From an uncultured Cellvibrio sp. (GTDB taxonomy: Bacteria > Pseudomonadota > Gammaproteobacteria > Pseudomonadales > Cellvibrionaceae), in assembly GCA_946482345.1 (NCBI GenBank), contig CAMLRJ010000002.1, positions 1 to 34,525 of the forward strand: 34,525 nt of DNA, given 5' to 3'. Below are positions 7,930-13,831 of this stretch, one piece after another. The translations under genes and the position numbers were made by a program. The notes under the pieces were generated by a model. The model did not search any database and was not told the DNA's origin. It saw only the letters and a list, made by a program, of their open reading frames with translations. The first letter of the stretch is position 1, and each line of letters begins with the position of its first letter.

Positions 7930-8601
7930 CTATTTCCTGCGACCAAGCATTACATTATTAAAATTATAATAGCGTCTTAACCGTTCTGATCGCTCCATAC
8001 CGACCGGTAAAATCGTGGCTAGATTCCACAACCGGTCGTCGGCTGCTATGTAATACTGGAATTCTTCTGAATCATACGCTTCGACAAGTCTATTTTTGTT
8101 TTCTGCTGACCAAAGATCGTATATCCAATGTGGTATGTTCTCCGCGTAGTGAGATCCATAAACATTTGAAGGATGCCAATGCGGCTTGGGTTTATATTGT
8201 CGTTCCAATAAGATGAGCATCATGTAGGGGTTTGCTCCATACAGCCGCCTCATCAGAAATCCACCTGCCGCATCAAAATCAAGAACCCGTTTTGATCTAT
8301 CAGACATCATCAGCGCAAGCAGATAGCACAGCAAGTATTCCGGCATTGATGTCATTGATTCATCCAGATGCCGTTTCTCGTATCGCTTACAGTAGGCTAA
8401 CGCCTTTTTAACTTGGCCTGCTAAAAGAAAAAGGGATGGTATCCAAAATCGTTTCCCTTCGCCGTCTCTTTTGCCTTCCACCTCATTTTCCCACTCCAGT
8501 GCAAGCTCTGCGGGATTTACAGGCTCAGGCAAAAGCCCAAGGAATTTCCAATCACTTTGGTAATCGATTATCACTTGACTTGACCCGAATTTATCTTGCA
8601 C
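7930..8601 (-). CDS. Helical unknown protein next to radical SAM gene (223 aa)
   Basis: Begins with GTG at 8601; the frame has a stop 13 codons upstream and no ATG, so GTG is the only reasonable start. 223 residues, mostly predicted helices with repeated Leu/Ala/Tyr spacing that recalls TPR-like repeats (for example SLFLLAGQVKKALAYCKRYE), and a His/Trp/Tyr-rich central part (PHWHPSNVYGSHY). No membrane segment or enzymatic signature is recognised. It sits directly upstream of the radical SAM gene, so it may be a substrate, adaptor or accessory subunit; this is inferred only from adjacency. Confidence 0.75.
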   Translation of the reverse strand: MQDKFGSSQVIIDYQSDWKFLGLLPEPVNPAELALEWENEVEGKRDGEGKRFWIPSLFLLAGQVKKALAYCKRYEKRHLDESMTSMPEYLLCYLLALMMSDRSKRVLDFDAAGGFLMRRLYGANPYMMLILLERQYKPKPHWHPSNVYGSHYAENIPHWIYDLWSAENKNRLVEAYDSEEFQYYIAADDRLWNLATILPVGMERSERLRRYYNFNNVMLGRRK

Positions 8602-8652
8602 GAAGGAATTCCGGTGAATTGATCATGCTCGTTAGCCTATGATTAATCCGCT

Positions 8653-8853
8653 TTAATTCCATTCTTTAATGTCCTTCATTGCAAAATTACGCAATGCCCC
8701 TTTTTCAACGTCATGCGCATCAAGAAGCCATTGCTTTTCTGGATGCCAATCGGTTGAACCAAACCATATTTTCCCTGTGGGAATAATTTTACGGTATGCA
8801 GTTTCCCCTTTGTAATTTGTGTACAGAATGGTTACTTCTTCATTGTCGCTCAT
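8653..8853 (-). CDS. WYL-like miniprotein (66 aa)
   Basis: 66 residues from ATG 8853, with GGGGAG seven bases upstream. The sequence follows the core of a WYL domain: ILYTNYKGETAYRKIIP, then a Trp-Leu pair (QWLLDAHD), then GALRNFAMKDI, the counterpart of the R-x-F-x-L-x-R-I ending. Full WYL domains sense ligands, often nucleic acids, in regulators and defence-associated proteins; here the domain stands alone without an HTH. The role is unknown and ligand sensing is an inference from the pattern. Confidence 0.75.
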   Translation of the reverse strand: MSDNEEVTILYTNYKGETAYRKIIPTGKIWFGSTDWHPEKQWLLDAHDVEKGALRNFAMKDIKEWN

Positions 8854-8891
8854 TAGGCACTCCCCAATTCCAGTTTAAATATCAATTCGCA

Positions 8892-9122
8892 TTATCTATT
8901 TTTCCCTGGCTTATGTGACAGCAAGCTTAAACAGCTCGCTATAAACAATACAACCCCGAAGACTAGCAGTGATGTTTGAGCCCATTCCTTACCTTCCTGC
9001 GCTAACCGCACCAATGGCATAGCAAGGATTACCAAAAATAACGGGATGAAAAGAATTACAACCGGCTTTCTCCGCCAGTCATTAAATTTGTTCCAAGCCT
9101 GGTGCAACGATTGCTTGTTCAT
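8892..9122 (-). CDS. Small two-pass membrane protein (76 aa)
   Basis: 76 residues with two hydrophobic segments: PVVILFIPLFLVILAMPLV (about 20-38) and SLLVFGVVLFIASCLSLL (about 51-68), separated by a short charged loop. Basic residues lie at both ends, suggesting that both termini are cytoplasmic. Its ATG overlaps the stop of the 51-residue gene upstream (ATGA), indicating translational coupling. No family recognised. Confidence 0.75.
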   Translation of the reverse strand: MNKQSLHQAWNKFNDWRRKPVVILFIPLFLVILAMPLVRLAQEGKEWAQTSLLVFGVVLFIASCLSLLSHKPGKNR

Positions 9123-9274
9123 TTACTGACCCCACTTTCACGCTCTGCATCTTCAATGACGCTATCAGCCCAATCACGATCAAAACCGGGCATCGTCGGA
9201 AGTTGCACATCCGCTGGCACCGCATCTATCCAAGCGCGCATTGCTTTGGCAACTTCCAGTAATTCACTATCCAC
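9119..9274 (-). CDS. Small acidic protein (51 aa), coupled
   Basis: GTG at 9274 opens 51 residues ending at TGA 9119, which overlaps the ATG of the membrane protein gene (ATGA). AGG lies nine bases before the GTG; an ATT three codons earlier is a less likely start. The product is acidic, with a helical N-half (LLEVAKAMRAWIDAVP) and the string MPGFDRDWADSVIEDAE. The coupling and the lack of any other reading for this 160-bp gap support it being real. Function unknown. Confidence 0.65.
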   Translation of the reverse strand: MDSELLEVAKAMRAWIDAVPADVQLPTMPGFDRDWADSVIEDAERESGVSK

Positions 9275-9286
9275 GTCATCAATCCT

Positions 9287-9544
9287 CTACAAATACATTT
9301 CCGCTAAAGCTGCTTTAATAGATCCAATACTCAACTTACCTAAGTCTGCTTTTTTCTCCCTTGCGCGATGTCTATTGAATATTTTGCCTCGCGGTAATTT
9401 ATTCCCTTGCACATGATTGGCAACCCACGCCATGTGCCATGTTAATGGTTTATTTTCATAAACAGCATGATCATGAAACGCAACAAAATTTGGTCTCCCG
9501 TTCACAGCGACATCGAAGTCATGTTTACGATTTGATTCAATCAT
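9287..9544 (-). CDS. Basic small protein, paralogue A (85 aa)
   Basis: Two starts are possible. ATG 9556 overlaps the previous stop as ATGA, but ATG 9544 has GAGGG six bases upstream, so I prefer 9544 (MIESNRKHD). The C-terminal half contains GNKLPRGKIFNRHR then GKLSIGSIKAAL, and the same pattern recurs in the gene at 11748-11984 (GNRLPRGKAFNAHR, GKLIIGSIKAAL). The conserved Arg/Lys/His-rich block suggests nucleic acid binding, but no family is recognised. It lies in the middle of the minus-strand operon of small accessory genes. Confidence 0.72.
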   Translation of the reverse strand: MIESNRKHDFDVAVNGRPNFVAFHDHAVYENKPLTWHMAWVANHVQGNKLPRGKIFNRHRAREKKADLGKLSIGSIKAALAEMYL

Positions 9545-9552
9545 GATAACCC

Positions 9553-10308
9553 TCATTTCACTAACTTAACGGTGGATCTACGATCTAATGCGGCCTTCTC
9601 GCGGGCTTTAGCGGCGTCCCTATCAAACTCCACCTGCAAACCCTGTTTGTATCTCTCCAACAATATCGAATGCCGATCCAGCTTTTCGATAGCTGATCGC
9701 CATTGTCCCTGGTAGACCTGTAACACCTTTTCAAGGCGCTCTACATCGGGAATAACATCATGACGCCATAGATTAGTTTCAAGCCATTCAGTCGATTCGC
9801 GCCAACACTTAATAGCCACATGCTTTACTTCCAGGTGGGAATACTTGGAATCTAATCCACGATCAAGATCAGATTCAACATAGCGAATGCCGTGACCAAA
9901 GAAGGCACCAGGTGCAATAGAATTAGAGTTATTTTGAAGCGCAAGGTGAAATAAAACAGTTTCATAGTGGTCTTGCATTGAAACCGGTTTTATTAACGAT
10001 TTTTCTAAAATCTTATCGCGAAGTGCCCTGCACTGATTTAAGTGCATTTCGCGTTTGCGCTCTTCACGGCCTCTAATTTCTTTGGCGTGCTCAATTTTAT
10101 TTTTAAAGTCGCCAAGTATATTGGCTGCTTTTTGTAACGTCTCTTGTTCTGCTGGACTAAAAAACGATTTATAAGGGTAAGATAATGCTTCAGCACTTAT
10201 CGTGTTACGCGCCGATGTGAATTTGCTTTGAGCAGCCTTCAGCCGCTCTGATGTCGCGTACTTCAGCGCATTCAAAAGCTCATGAACATCATCGTTGCAG
10301 TCATTCAT
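9553..10308 (-). CDS. Helical unknown protein (251 aa)
   Basis: 251 residues from ATG 10308, preceded by GGGGG. The N- and C-terminal thirds are charged and strongly helical (KNKIEHAKEIRGREERKREM; IEKLDRHSILLERYK), consistent with coiled coils around a central region. That region holds APGAFFGHGIRYVESDLDRG followed by a Trp-rich patch. The stop overlaps the next possible ATG (ATGA). Cytosolic; no recognised domain. Confidence 0.75.
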   Translation of the reverse strand: MNDCNDDVHELLNALKYATSERLKAAQSKFTSARNTISAEALSYPYKSFFSPAEQETLQKAANILGDFKNKIEHAKEIRGREERKREMHLNQCRALRDKILEKSLIKPVSMQDHYETVLFHLALQNNSNSIAPGAFFGHGIRYVESDLDRGLDSKYSHLEVKHVAIKCWRESTEWLETNLWRHDVIPDVERLEKVLQVYQGQWRSAIEKLDRHSILLERYKQGLQVEFDRDAAKAREKAALDRRSTVKLVK

Positions 10309-10349
10309 ACAACCCCCCTATAAAAACGAATAAACAAGAAAACACAAGG

Positions 10350-10691
10350 TTACTTACCAGCAGAAGTTCTTTTCACATACTGGGTGATCAGGTAGCACAC
10401 CTGAGCGAACGTAAAAAAATCTCCATCAGGATCTAGGTCTCGATCCCAATCCCTAACGCGGATAACCGGCAAGCTCAATACAAATAAACCATCGAAATCA
10501 AGTTCAACTGTATAAATTACAGCAGTGGTAGTGATCTTTATGACAAGCGCGTCAACCAAGAATTGGTCAACCACGCCTTCGCGATCTGAATCCAATAGTA
10601 TTAACGGAGTACCGCTATTGATCCTGCCATTTAACTCGCTGTCCAAATATTGGCCAAGGGAGGTTTTTATAACGCTATTATCATCCGGCAT
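10350..10691 (-). CDS. Unknown acidic protein (113 aa)
   Basis: 113 residues from ATG 10691. It has a short helical start (SLGQYLDSELNG), then beta-type segments LILLDSD, QFLVDALVIKITTTAVIYTVEL, GLFVLSLPVIRV, and an Asp-rich turn RDWDRDLDPDGDFF before a final helix. The pattern suggests a small alpha/beta or barrel fold. No family recognised; operon position suggests an accessory role in the element. Confidence 0.65.
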   Translation of the reverse strand: MPDDNSVIKTSLGQYLDSELNGRINSGTPLILLDSDREGVVDQFLVDALVIKITTTAVIYTVELDFDGLFVLSLPVIRVRDWDRDLDPDGDFFTFAQVCYLITQYVKRTSAGK

Positions 10692-10735
10692 TTTCCGCTT
10701 ACCTATTTTGTGTTAATCATCCTGTGAACACCAAA

Positions 10736-11389
10736 TTAACCCACCGGGTCGATGAAATCGAAAAATGCTGATTTCTCATCAAGACCAACCATTGTTGCTA
10801 ATCCAAATGGCATATTTCCAGCGATGAACGAAGGGAATTCCACTGAATATTGCTTCATATCACGGGCAAGCATACGGCTTAATGATTTCGCATCGCCCCT
10901 TACAAACGCACCTTCTAGTTGCATCATGAAGAGAGAGAATTCGGACCACTGATTCGAGTCGAATTGACTGCTCGCGGTGACGGATATGCCGCGAGAATGC
11001 GCGAAAACGATCAGTGTTAACCACTTACTGCTTTGCAGATTCTTTATCAAGAAATCCTGCGCCGCCTGAAGCGAAACATACGATTTCGCTGTGATTGTCG
11101 GCACTTTGAACCTAAACCCTTCCAACGCATGCTTCGCCTCATCGGAAGAGAATGCGGGAACGGATTGAGCAATAAAACTTTGCAGGTACTCGGCAAAGAT
11201 GTCAGACATCATATAGGCTGTAGCAATGCTCTTTGCCCAGGTAGTTTCTACAACTAAATCAAGTTTTCCCATCATCGTAAAGCAGAGATAAGAACCCTTC
11301 ATCTGCTCATGAAATGAGAAACGATAAGCTTCGCATAATGCGGCTTCAACTTCATTACTTGTCCACAATCGCTGAATTTTCTTGCTCAT
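10736..11389 (-). CDS. Unknown protein (217 aa)
   Basis: 217 residues from ATG 11389; the ribosome site is weak, though AGAGG lies further upstream. The protein is soluble, with alternating helices (VEAALCEAYRFSFHEQMKG; SIATAYMMSDIFAEYLQSF) and a few strands (KWLTLIVFAHSRGISVTAS). It ends with an aromatic-rich tail (FFDFIDPVG). I recognise no domain. Coding is supported by length and by its place in a continuous minus-strand gene row. Confidence 0.7.
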   Translation of the reverse strand: MSKKIQRLWTSNEVEAALCEAYRFSFHEQMKGSYLCFTMMGKLDLVVETTWAKSIATAYMMSDIFAEYLQSFIAQSVPAFSSDEAKHALEGFRFKVPTITAKSYVSLQAAQDFLIKNLQSSKWLTLIVFAHSRGISVTASSQFDSNQWSEFSLFMMQLEGAFVRGDAKSLSRMLARDMKQYSVEFPSFIAGNMPFGLATMVGLDEKSAFFDFIDPVG

Positions 11390-11431
11390 CGTTAACTAAA
11401 AGCCTCTATTTTTAATTTTAGTAATAACAAA

Positions 11432-11758
11432 TCAACTACCGGTATCTTCAATATAATCAATGATTGCATCCGCCACTTGGTCCTCAGTTCCAGAGAAGTC
11501 CCAGAACGTTGGCACTCCCCCAACCCTATCCGCACTTTCGTGGACAACCCACCAAAAATCACCGTAAAGACCCGGTGGAGTAATATCAAAGTATTCCCCT
11601 TCACAAAGAGGATCTGTTGTATCTCGATCCAGCCAAAGTCTGTCCCGGCGCTCGTTGCCATCGCCAATCACCACAATTTCGACAAATCGATTAGGCAGCG
11701 CCGCACTTACTTTGTTAGTTACCGATAACATTTCACTGAAACCACATTCATTTTCCAC
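11432..11758 (-). CDS. Unknown acidic protein (108 aa)
   Basis: Starts with GTG at 11758, overlapping the end of the upstream gene by 11 bases. 108 residues, strongly acidic, with FVEIVVIGDGNERRDRLWLD, a Pro/Tyr/Trp-rich stretch (ITPPGLYGDFWWVVHES) and an acidic helical end (QVADAIIDYIEDTG). The acidity could suggest a DNA-mimic or partner-binding role, but that is speculation. A competing minus-strand frame across 11392-11667 was rejected because it breaks the overlap pattern. Confidence 0.65.
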   Translation of the reverse strand: MENECGFSEMLSVTNKVSAALPNRFVEIVVIGDGNERRDRLWLDRDTTDPLCEGEYFDITPPGLYGDFWWVVHESADRVGGVPTFWDFSGTEDQVADAIIDYIEDTGS

Positions 11759-11984
11759 TGTTAACTAAAGCTGCTTTAATGGAGCCGATGATTAACTTGC
11801 CGAGACATTGTGACCCCACTTTACGTTCCAAATGGCGATGAGCATTGAATGCCTTACCGCGTGGTAGGCGATTTCCAATTTTATGTTTCGCCAAATATGC
11901 TTTATTCCACTTCATACCTGACGGCACAGAATTATTTTTTGAAAAAATGTATTCAATAGGTTCTTCGTAAGTGGCTATTTTCAT
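11748..11984 (-). CDS. Basic small protein, paralogue B (78 aa)
   Basis: 78 residues from ATG 11984, with GGGAG about ten bases upstream. The second half, GNRLPRGKAFNAHR ... GKLIIGSIKAAL, is clearly related to the gene at 9287-9544; the N-terminal halves share little. At DNA level only the 3' ends retain similarity (around 11765-11800 and 9300-9335), so the duplication is old. Basic and His-rich, it may bind nucleic acid. Family not recognised. Confidence 0.72.
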   Translation of the reverse strand: MKIATYEEPIEYIFSKNNSVPSGMKWNKAYLAKHKIGNRLPRGKAFNAHRHLERKVGSQCLGKLIIGSIKAALVNSGK

Positions 11985-11987
11985 TGT

Positions 11988-12362
11988 TCATTTACTCCCA
12001 GTAGGATGTGACTGCGCTCGATTGCGAATAAATTGTGTTGCCACACCCAATATTTCTGACGGTGTAGACCGGTTTGAAGTTATACCTATTACCAAATACT
12101 CAACCTTTCGGTTGATTCGCCGCTCTTCTAATATATTAATTGCCAAATCGGAATTACAGTTTATGTGGCTAATCAAAGGTTTTAGAAACCTCGCTTTAGT
12201 ATTCGCGTAGCCAAAATCAGGTGGTATATCCAGAGCACAAGAAATCCTCTCTAGGGACACTTGGATATGAAGAGCTTTTTCATCAATGACGTAGGATTTA
12301 CAATTGACAAGCGCATCGAGCACACTGAAGAACCGCAACGATTGATCTTGAAGGCGCAACAT
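11988..12362 (-). CDS. Possible winged-helix protein, Rep_3-like (124 aa)
   Basis: 124 residues; GAGG five bases before ATG 12362. The segment FGYANTKARFLKPLISHINCNSDLAI, followed by a polar helix and KVEYLVIGI, has the order helix, recognition-like helix and wing strand seen in the C-terminal winged helix of initiator Rep proteins of the Rep_3/RepB type (helix ending in I-N-x-x-S-D, then K/R-V-x-x-L). Length is much shorter than a full initiator (about 250-300 residues), so this would be a single-domain relative or a remnant. The call is tentative and rests on pattern only. Confidence 0.68.
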   Translation of the reverse strand: MLRLQDQSLRFFSVLDALVNCKSYVIDEKALHIQVSLERISCALDIPPDFGYANTKARFLKPLISHINCNSDLAINILEERRINRKVEYLVIGITSNRSTPSEILGVATQFIRNRAQSHPTGSK

Positions 12363-12378
12363 TTAACCTCATTTCCTA

Positions 12379-12645
12379 TTAATGTAATTTGGGGCATCTG
12401 TAGAGCTTCCTTCTCTGTGTTTTAGACATCAGCAACAATTTTTTGGCGATATGTTCTGCATCAACATCGCCGCAATTTATTGCTTGATTTAAACAGAAAC
12501 GAACAGAGTCATCACCAATATTACCGTCATCCAAAATCAGGTGAAGACATCCACCCGCAGGATTACTGCCGTAATAGCTCTCAATCATTGGCAGCACTTC
12601 CAAGATAGTTGGCTTTTGCTCAGAAATTTGTATTGAATTTGACAT
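12379..12645 (-). CDS. Unknown small protein (88 aa)
   Basis: 88 residues from ATG 12645, with an excellent GGAGG seven bases upstream that lies in the last codons of the HTH gene. Features: a short helix (PTILEVLPMIESYYG), the acidic loop LILDDGNIGDDSVRFCL, and a basic C-terminus ending KTQRRKLYRCPKLH. It is co-transcribed with the HTH gene. No recognised domain. Confidence 0.72.
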   Translation of the reverse strand: MSNSIQISEQKPTILEVLPMIESYYGSNPAGGCLHLILDDGNIGDDSVRFCLNQAINCGDVDAEHIAKKLLLMSKTQRRKLYRCPKLH

Positions 12646-12647
12646 CT

Positions 12648-12848
12648 TTAATCCTCCGTAACGCCATAAATTGGAAGCCCTCTAACGGCATCCAAATCTT
12701 TCTGCTTCGGGTTGTTAGCTACCCGGCTCATTTGCCTCACGCTAATGTCCCAGCGCACCGCAATGTCTTCTAACAGCCAGCCCCGCTCTTTGGCGGCAAG
12801 GTGGAATTCGGTGAGTTTTTTTGGTGTTACTGCTTTTTTACTGGTCAT
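12648..12848 (-). CDS. Small HTH protein, probable operon regulator (66 aa)
   Basis: 66 residues, basic. Residues ~12-50 read LTEFHLAAKERGWLLEDIAVRWDISVRQMSRVANN, a helix-turn-helix pattern (helix, DIAVRWDIS turn, VRQMSRVA recognition helix). The start codon lies inside the first of two 18-bp palindromes, and its stop is two bases from the next start, so it heads the 12848-5983 operon. Autoregulation by binding these palindromes is a natural inference. It could instead be a Cro-like component whose partner lies elsewhere. Confidence 0.78.
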   Translation of the reverse strand: MTSKKAVTPKKLTEFHLAAKERGWLLEDIAVRWDISVRQMSRVANNPKQKDLDAVRGLPIYGVTED

Positions 12849-12858
12849 ATATGTCTAG
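12841..12858. promoter_or_regulatory. Operator candidate 1 (18-bp palindrome)
   Basis: CTGGTCATATATGTCTAG, an imperfect dyad of form CTGG-N-CAT-NN-ATG-N-CYAG. It covers the start codon of the HTH gene, a position where a bound repressor would block transcription or translation initiation. It differs from operator 2 at two of 18 positions. Confidence 0.6.
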
Positions 12859-12868
12859 GTTATGCTCA

Positions 12869-12886
12869 CTGGTCATAAATGTCCAG
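12869..12886. promoter_or_regulatory. Operator candidate 2 (18-bp palindrome)
   Basis: CTGGTCATAAATGTCCAG; the outer 16 bases form a dyad broken only by the N positions. It sits 28 bp from operator 1 (start to start), upstream of the HTH gene and 102 bp upstream of the plus-strand ORF at 12988, so it could control both directions. Binding by the adjacent HTH protein is inference. Confidence 0.6.
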
Positions 12887-12987
12887 TAGCCTAGCTGCTC
12901 CCATAGCAACTTTTCAAGACTGGTTGCCCTGGCTGGGCGTCGTGACAGGAAACTGGTAGCCCATCAACCAAAATGAGAGTGGCAAAC

Positions 12988-13200
12988 ATGAAAAACAGCA
13001 GACGGGATCAAGACCAGGTATACGCTCAATGGATCTCGCGCCCAGAGGATGCGCGGGAGGCTTCCCACGCGGAAGCCTTTGCCGATGAACTGTGGGATAT
13101 GGGCCTGCGGCTAAGCCGCGAGCTGCATACGCACTATCAGTCAGTTATGGGGATCATAAGGGGAGCGATACTGCATACAAACAAAAAGACCGCCATTTAG
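12988..13200 (+). CDS. Small helical protein (70 aa), plus strand
   Basis: I prefer ATG 12988 (70 residues) to ATG 12973, because only the former has a purine-rich stretch (GAGAGTGG) before it. The N-terminus is basic (MKNSRRDQDQ), followed by an acidic and helical centre (ASHAEAFADELWDMGLRLSREL). It runs opposite to the flanking operons, and its stop codon lies inside a hairpin terminator. No recognised family. It is divergent from the HTH operon, so it may be a co-regulated partner. Confidence 0.55.
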   Translation: MKNSRRDQDQVYAQWISRPEDAREASHAEAFADELWDMGLRLSRELHTHYQSVMGIIRGAILHTNKKTAI

Positions 13201-13208
13201 GCGGTCTT
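13186..13208. terminator. Terminator hairpin overlapping a stop codon
   Basis: Nine-base-pair stem AAGACCGCC/GGCGGTCTT with a five-base loop ATTTA. The loop and first right-arm base contain the TAG of the plus-strand ORF. On the minus strand the stem is followed by TTT, so it works better as a terminator for minus-strand transcription; on the plus strand the T-run is short. Confidence 0.7.
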
Positions 13209-13212
13209 ATGT

Positions 13213-13239
13213 GACAGGTCAGTGGTTAGTTGACCTGTC
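13213..13239. repeat. Inverted repeat, 9-bp stem
   Basis: GACAGGTCA and TGACCTGTC form a perfect nine-base-pair stem around a nine-base loop. It directly precedes the first copy of the 22-nt repeat. Confidence 0.7.
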
Positions 13240-13261
13240 GTCGTGCAGATACTTTGTCAGT
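13240..13261. repeat. 22-nt direct repeat, copy 1
   Basis: The 22-nt element consists of GTCG, T or C, then GCAGATACTTTGTCAGT. This copy has T and differs at that single position from the copy 225 bp to the right. It lies immediately 3' of a perfect hairpin. Confidence 0.75.
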
Positions 13262-13346
13262 GGGTTGATTATAGGAAAGTTGTGCCTCGAATGCAAACAA
13301 CTGTTAAACTCCGCGCACTGGCTGCTTATCTCAGGCGACGCATAGG

Positions 13347-13385
13347 CGCCCTACCTAACAGGGTCTAGTGCTGTTAGGTAGGGCG
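13347..13385. repeat. Perfect 15-bp inverted repeat
   Basis: CGCCCTACCTAACAG pairs perfectly with its complement around a nine-base loop (GGTCTAGTG). No T-run follows on either side, so it is not an ordinary terminator. Such a stem suits a structured RNA, an oriT or single-strand origin, or a large dimeric binding site. Confidence 0.75.
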
Positions 13386-13409
13386 GGACGTAGTTCTGCC
13401 CTTGATGCC

Positions 13410-13446
13410 CACACAACCGGGGTGGTTCCCGATCTGGCCTTGTGTG
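13410..13446. repeat. Inverted repeat with nested hairpin
   Basis: CACACAA (13410-13416) pairs with TTGTGTG (13440-13446). Inside it, CGGG and CCCG form a second small stem. It precedes copy 2 of the 22-nt repeat by about 19 bases, similar in arrangement to the hairpin before copy 1. Confidence 0.5.
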
Positions 13447-13464
13447 TGGTCAATCAACCTTTGA

Positions 13465-13486
13465 GTCGCGCAGATACTTTGTCAGT
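13465..13486. repeat. 22-nt direct repeat, copy 2
   Basis: Same element as at 13240-13261 with C in place of T at position 5 (21 of 22 identical). It lies 69 bases before the start of the 39-residue peptide gene. Confidence 0.75.
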
Positions 13487-13554
13487 ATCGTTCCTTCGGT
13501 GCATTGCCAGATTGTAGCGTGGGGCTCGACTCGATGACTATACGAGGTGTCAAC

Positions 13555-13674
13555 ATGGTTGACGCAGGGTTAGTCGTTGCGATGTTGCTTATCATAGCGT
13601 GCGTTGGTGGAGTGAAAATCTCCATCGGCAATATCAATATCGGTAATCGCAACAACGAGAAAAACGACGACTAA
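13555..13674 (+). CDS. 39-residue single-membrane peptide
   Basis: ATG 13555 is preceded by GAGG at seven bases; an in-frame ATG at 13534 would give 46 residues but has a poorer ribosome site. The product has one hydrophobic segment (GLVVAMLLIIACVGGV) and a polar tail with the repeat-like ISIGNINIGNRNN and charged end EKNDD. Two hairpins with T-runs follow immediately, so it is a discrete transcription unit. Size and form resemble type I toxins or small membrane regulators, but no family is recognised and no toxicity can be claimed from sequence. Confidence 0.55.
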   Translation: MVDAGLVVAMLLIIACVGGVKISIGNINIGNRNNEKNDD

Positions 13675-13713
13675 AAACTTCGGTTTTTGCCCCCTCTTTT
13701 TGAGGGGGTTTTT
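13673..13713. terminator. Tandem rho-independent terminators
   Basis: First hairpin AAAAAC-TTCG-GTTTTT (13673-13688, UUCG tetraloop), starting in the stop codon of the 39-residue ORF. Second hairpin CCCCCTC-TTTTT-GAGGGGG (13690-13708) followed by TTTTT. Very strong for plus-strand transcripts; the A/T-rich flanks also make it plausible for the converging 31919-13832 operon. Confidence 0.85.
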
Positions 13714-13734
13714 ACACCACTTCGTATGACTTCA

Positions 13735-13760
13735 GTTGACAAAACGTCAATATTGCAAGG
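13735..13760. repeat. 26-bp iteron-like direct repeat, copy 1
   Basis: Pattern GTTGACA, 11 variable bases, TTGCAAGG. Copy 1 also contains the small dyad TTGAC-N5-GTCAA (13736-13750). Copy 2 begins exactly 33 bp later, about three helical turns. This form suggests a repeated protein-binding site. TTGACA also resembles a -35 box, but no -10 lies at 17 bp. Confidence 0.6.
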
Positions 13761-13767
13761 AACTTTG

Positions 13768-13793
13768 GTTGACAGATTTGTGTTTTTGCAAGG
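13768..13793. repeat. 26-bp iteron-like direct repeat, copy 2
   Basis: GTTGACA, 11 bases, TTGCAAGG; the conserved blocks are identical to copy 1 and the central 11 bases differ. It lies 39 bp from the end of the polyvalent-protein gene, downstream of its stop. Confidence 0.6.
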
Positions 13794-13831
13794 TCACTAA
13801 TTTTCGGCATCGCAAATTGCTCTTTTTCTAA

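Larger units (their letters stand above)
13209..13554. ncRNA. Gene-free structured region, candidate regulatory RNA or origin
   Basis: About 345 bases with no credible ORF. It contains three inverted repeats (13213-13239, 13347-13385, 13410-13446) and two copies of a 22-nt element (13240-13261, 13465-13486), each shortly after a hairpin. No recognised RNA family, riboswitch or tRNA. Either a structured transcript, the leader of the 39-residue peptide gene, or an origin-type region would fit; strand and transcription are unknown. Confidence 0.35.

Noticed and set aside
11392..11667. Minus-strand frame of 91 residues overlapping the acidic 108-residue gene
   Set aside because: The 108-residue frame fits the overlap with its upstream neighbour and has a more normal composition.
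13209..13554. CRISPR array or tRNA in the hairpin region
   Set aside because: Only two repeat copies with no regular spacers, and no cloverleaf or CCA end could be drawn.
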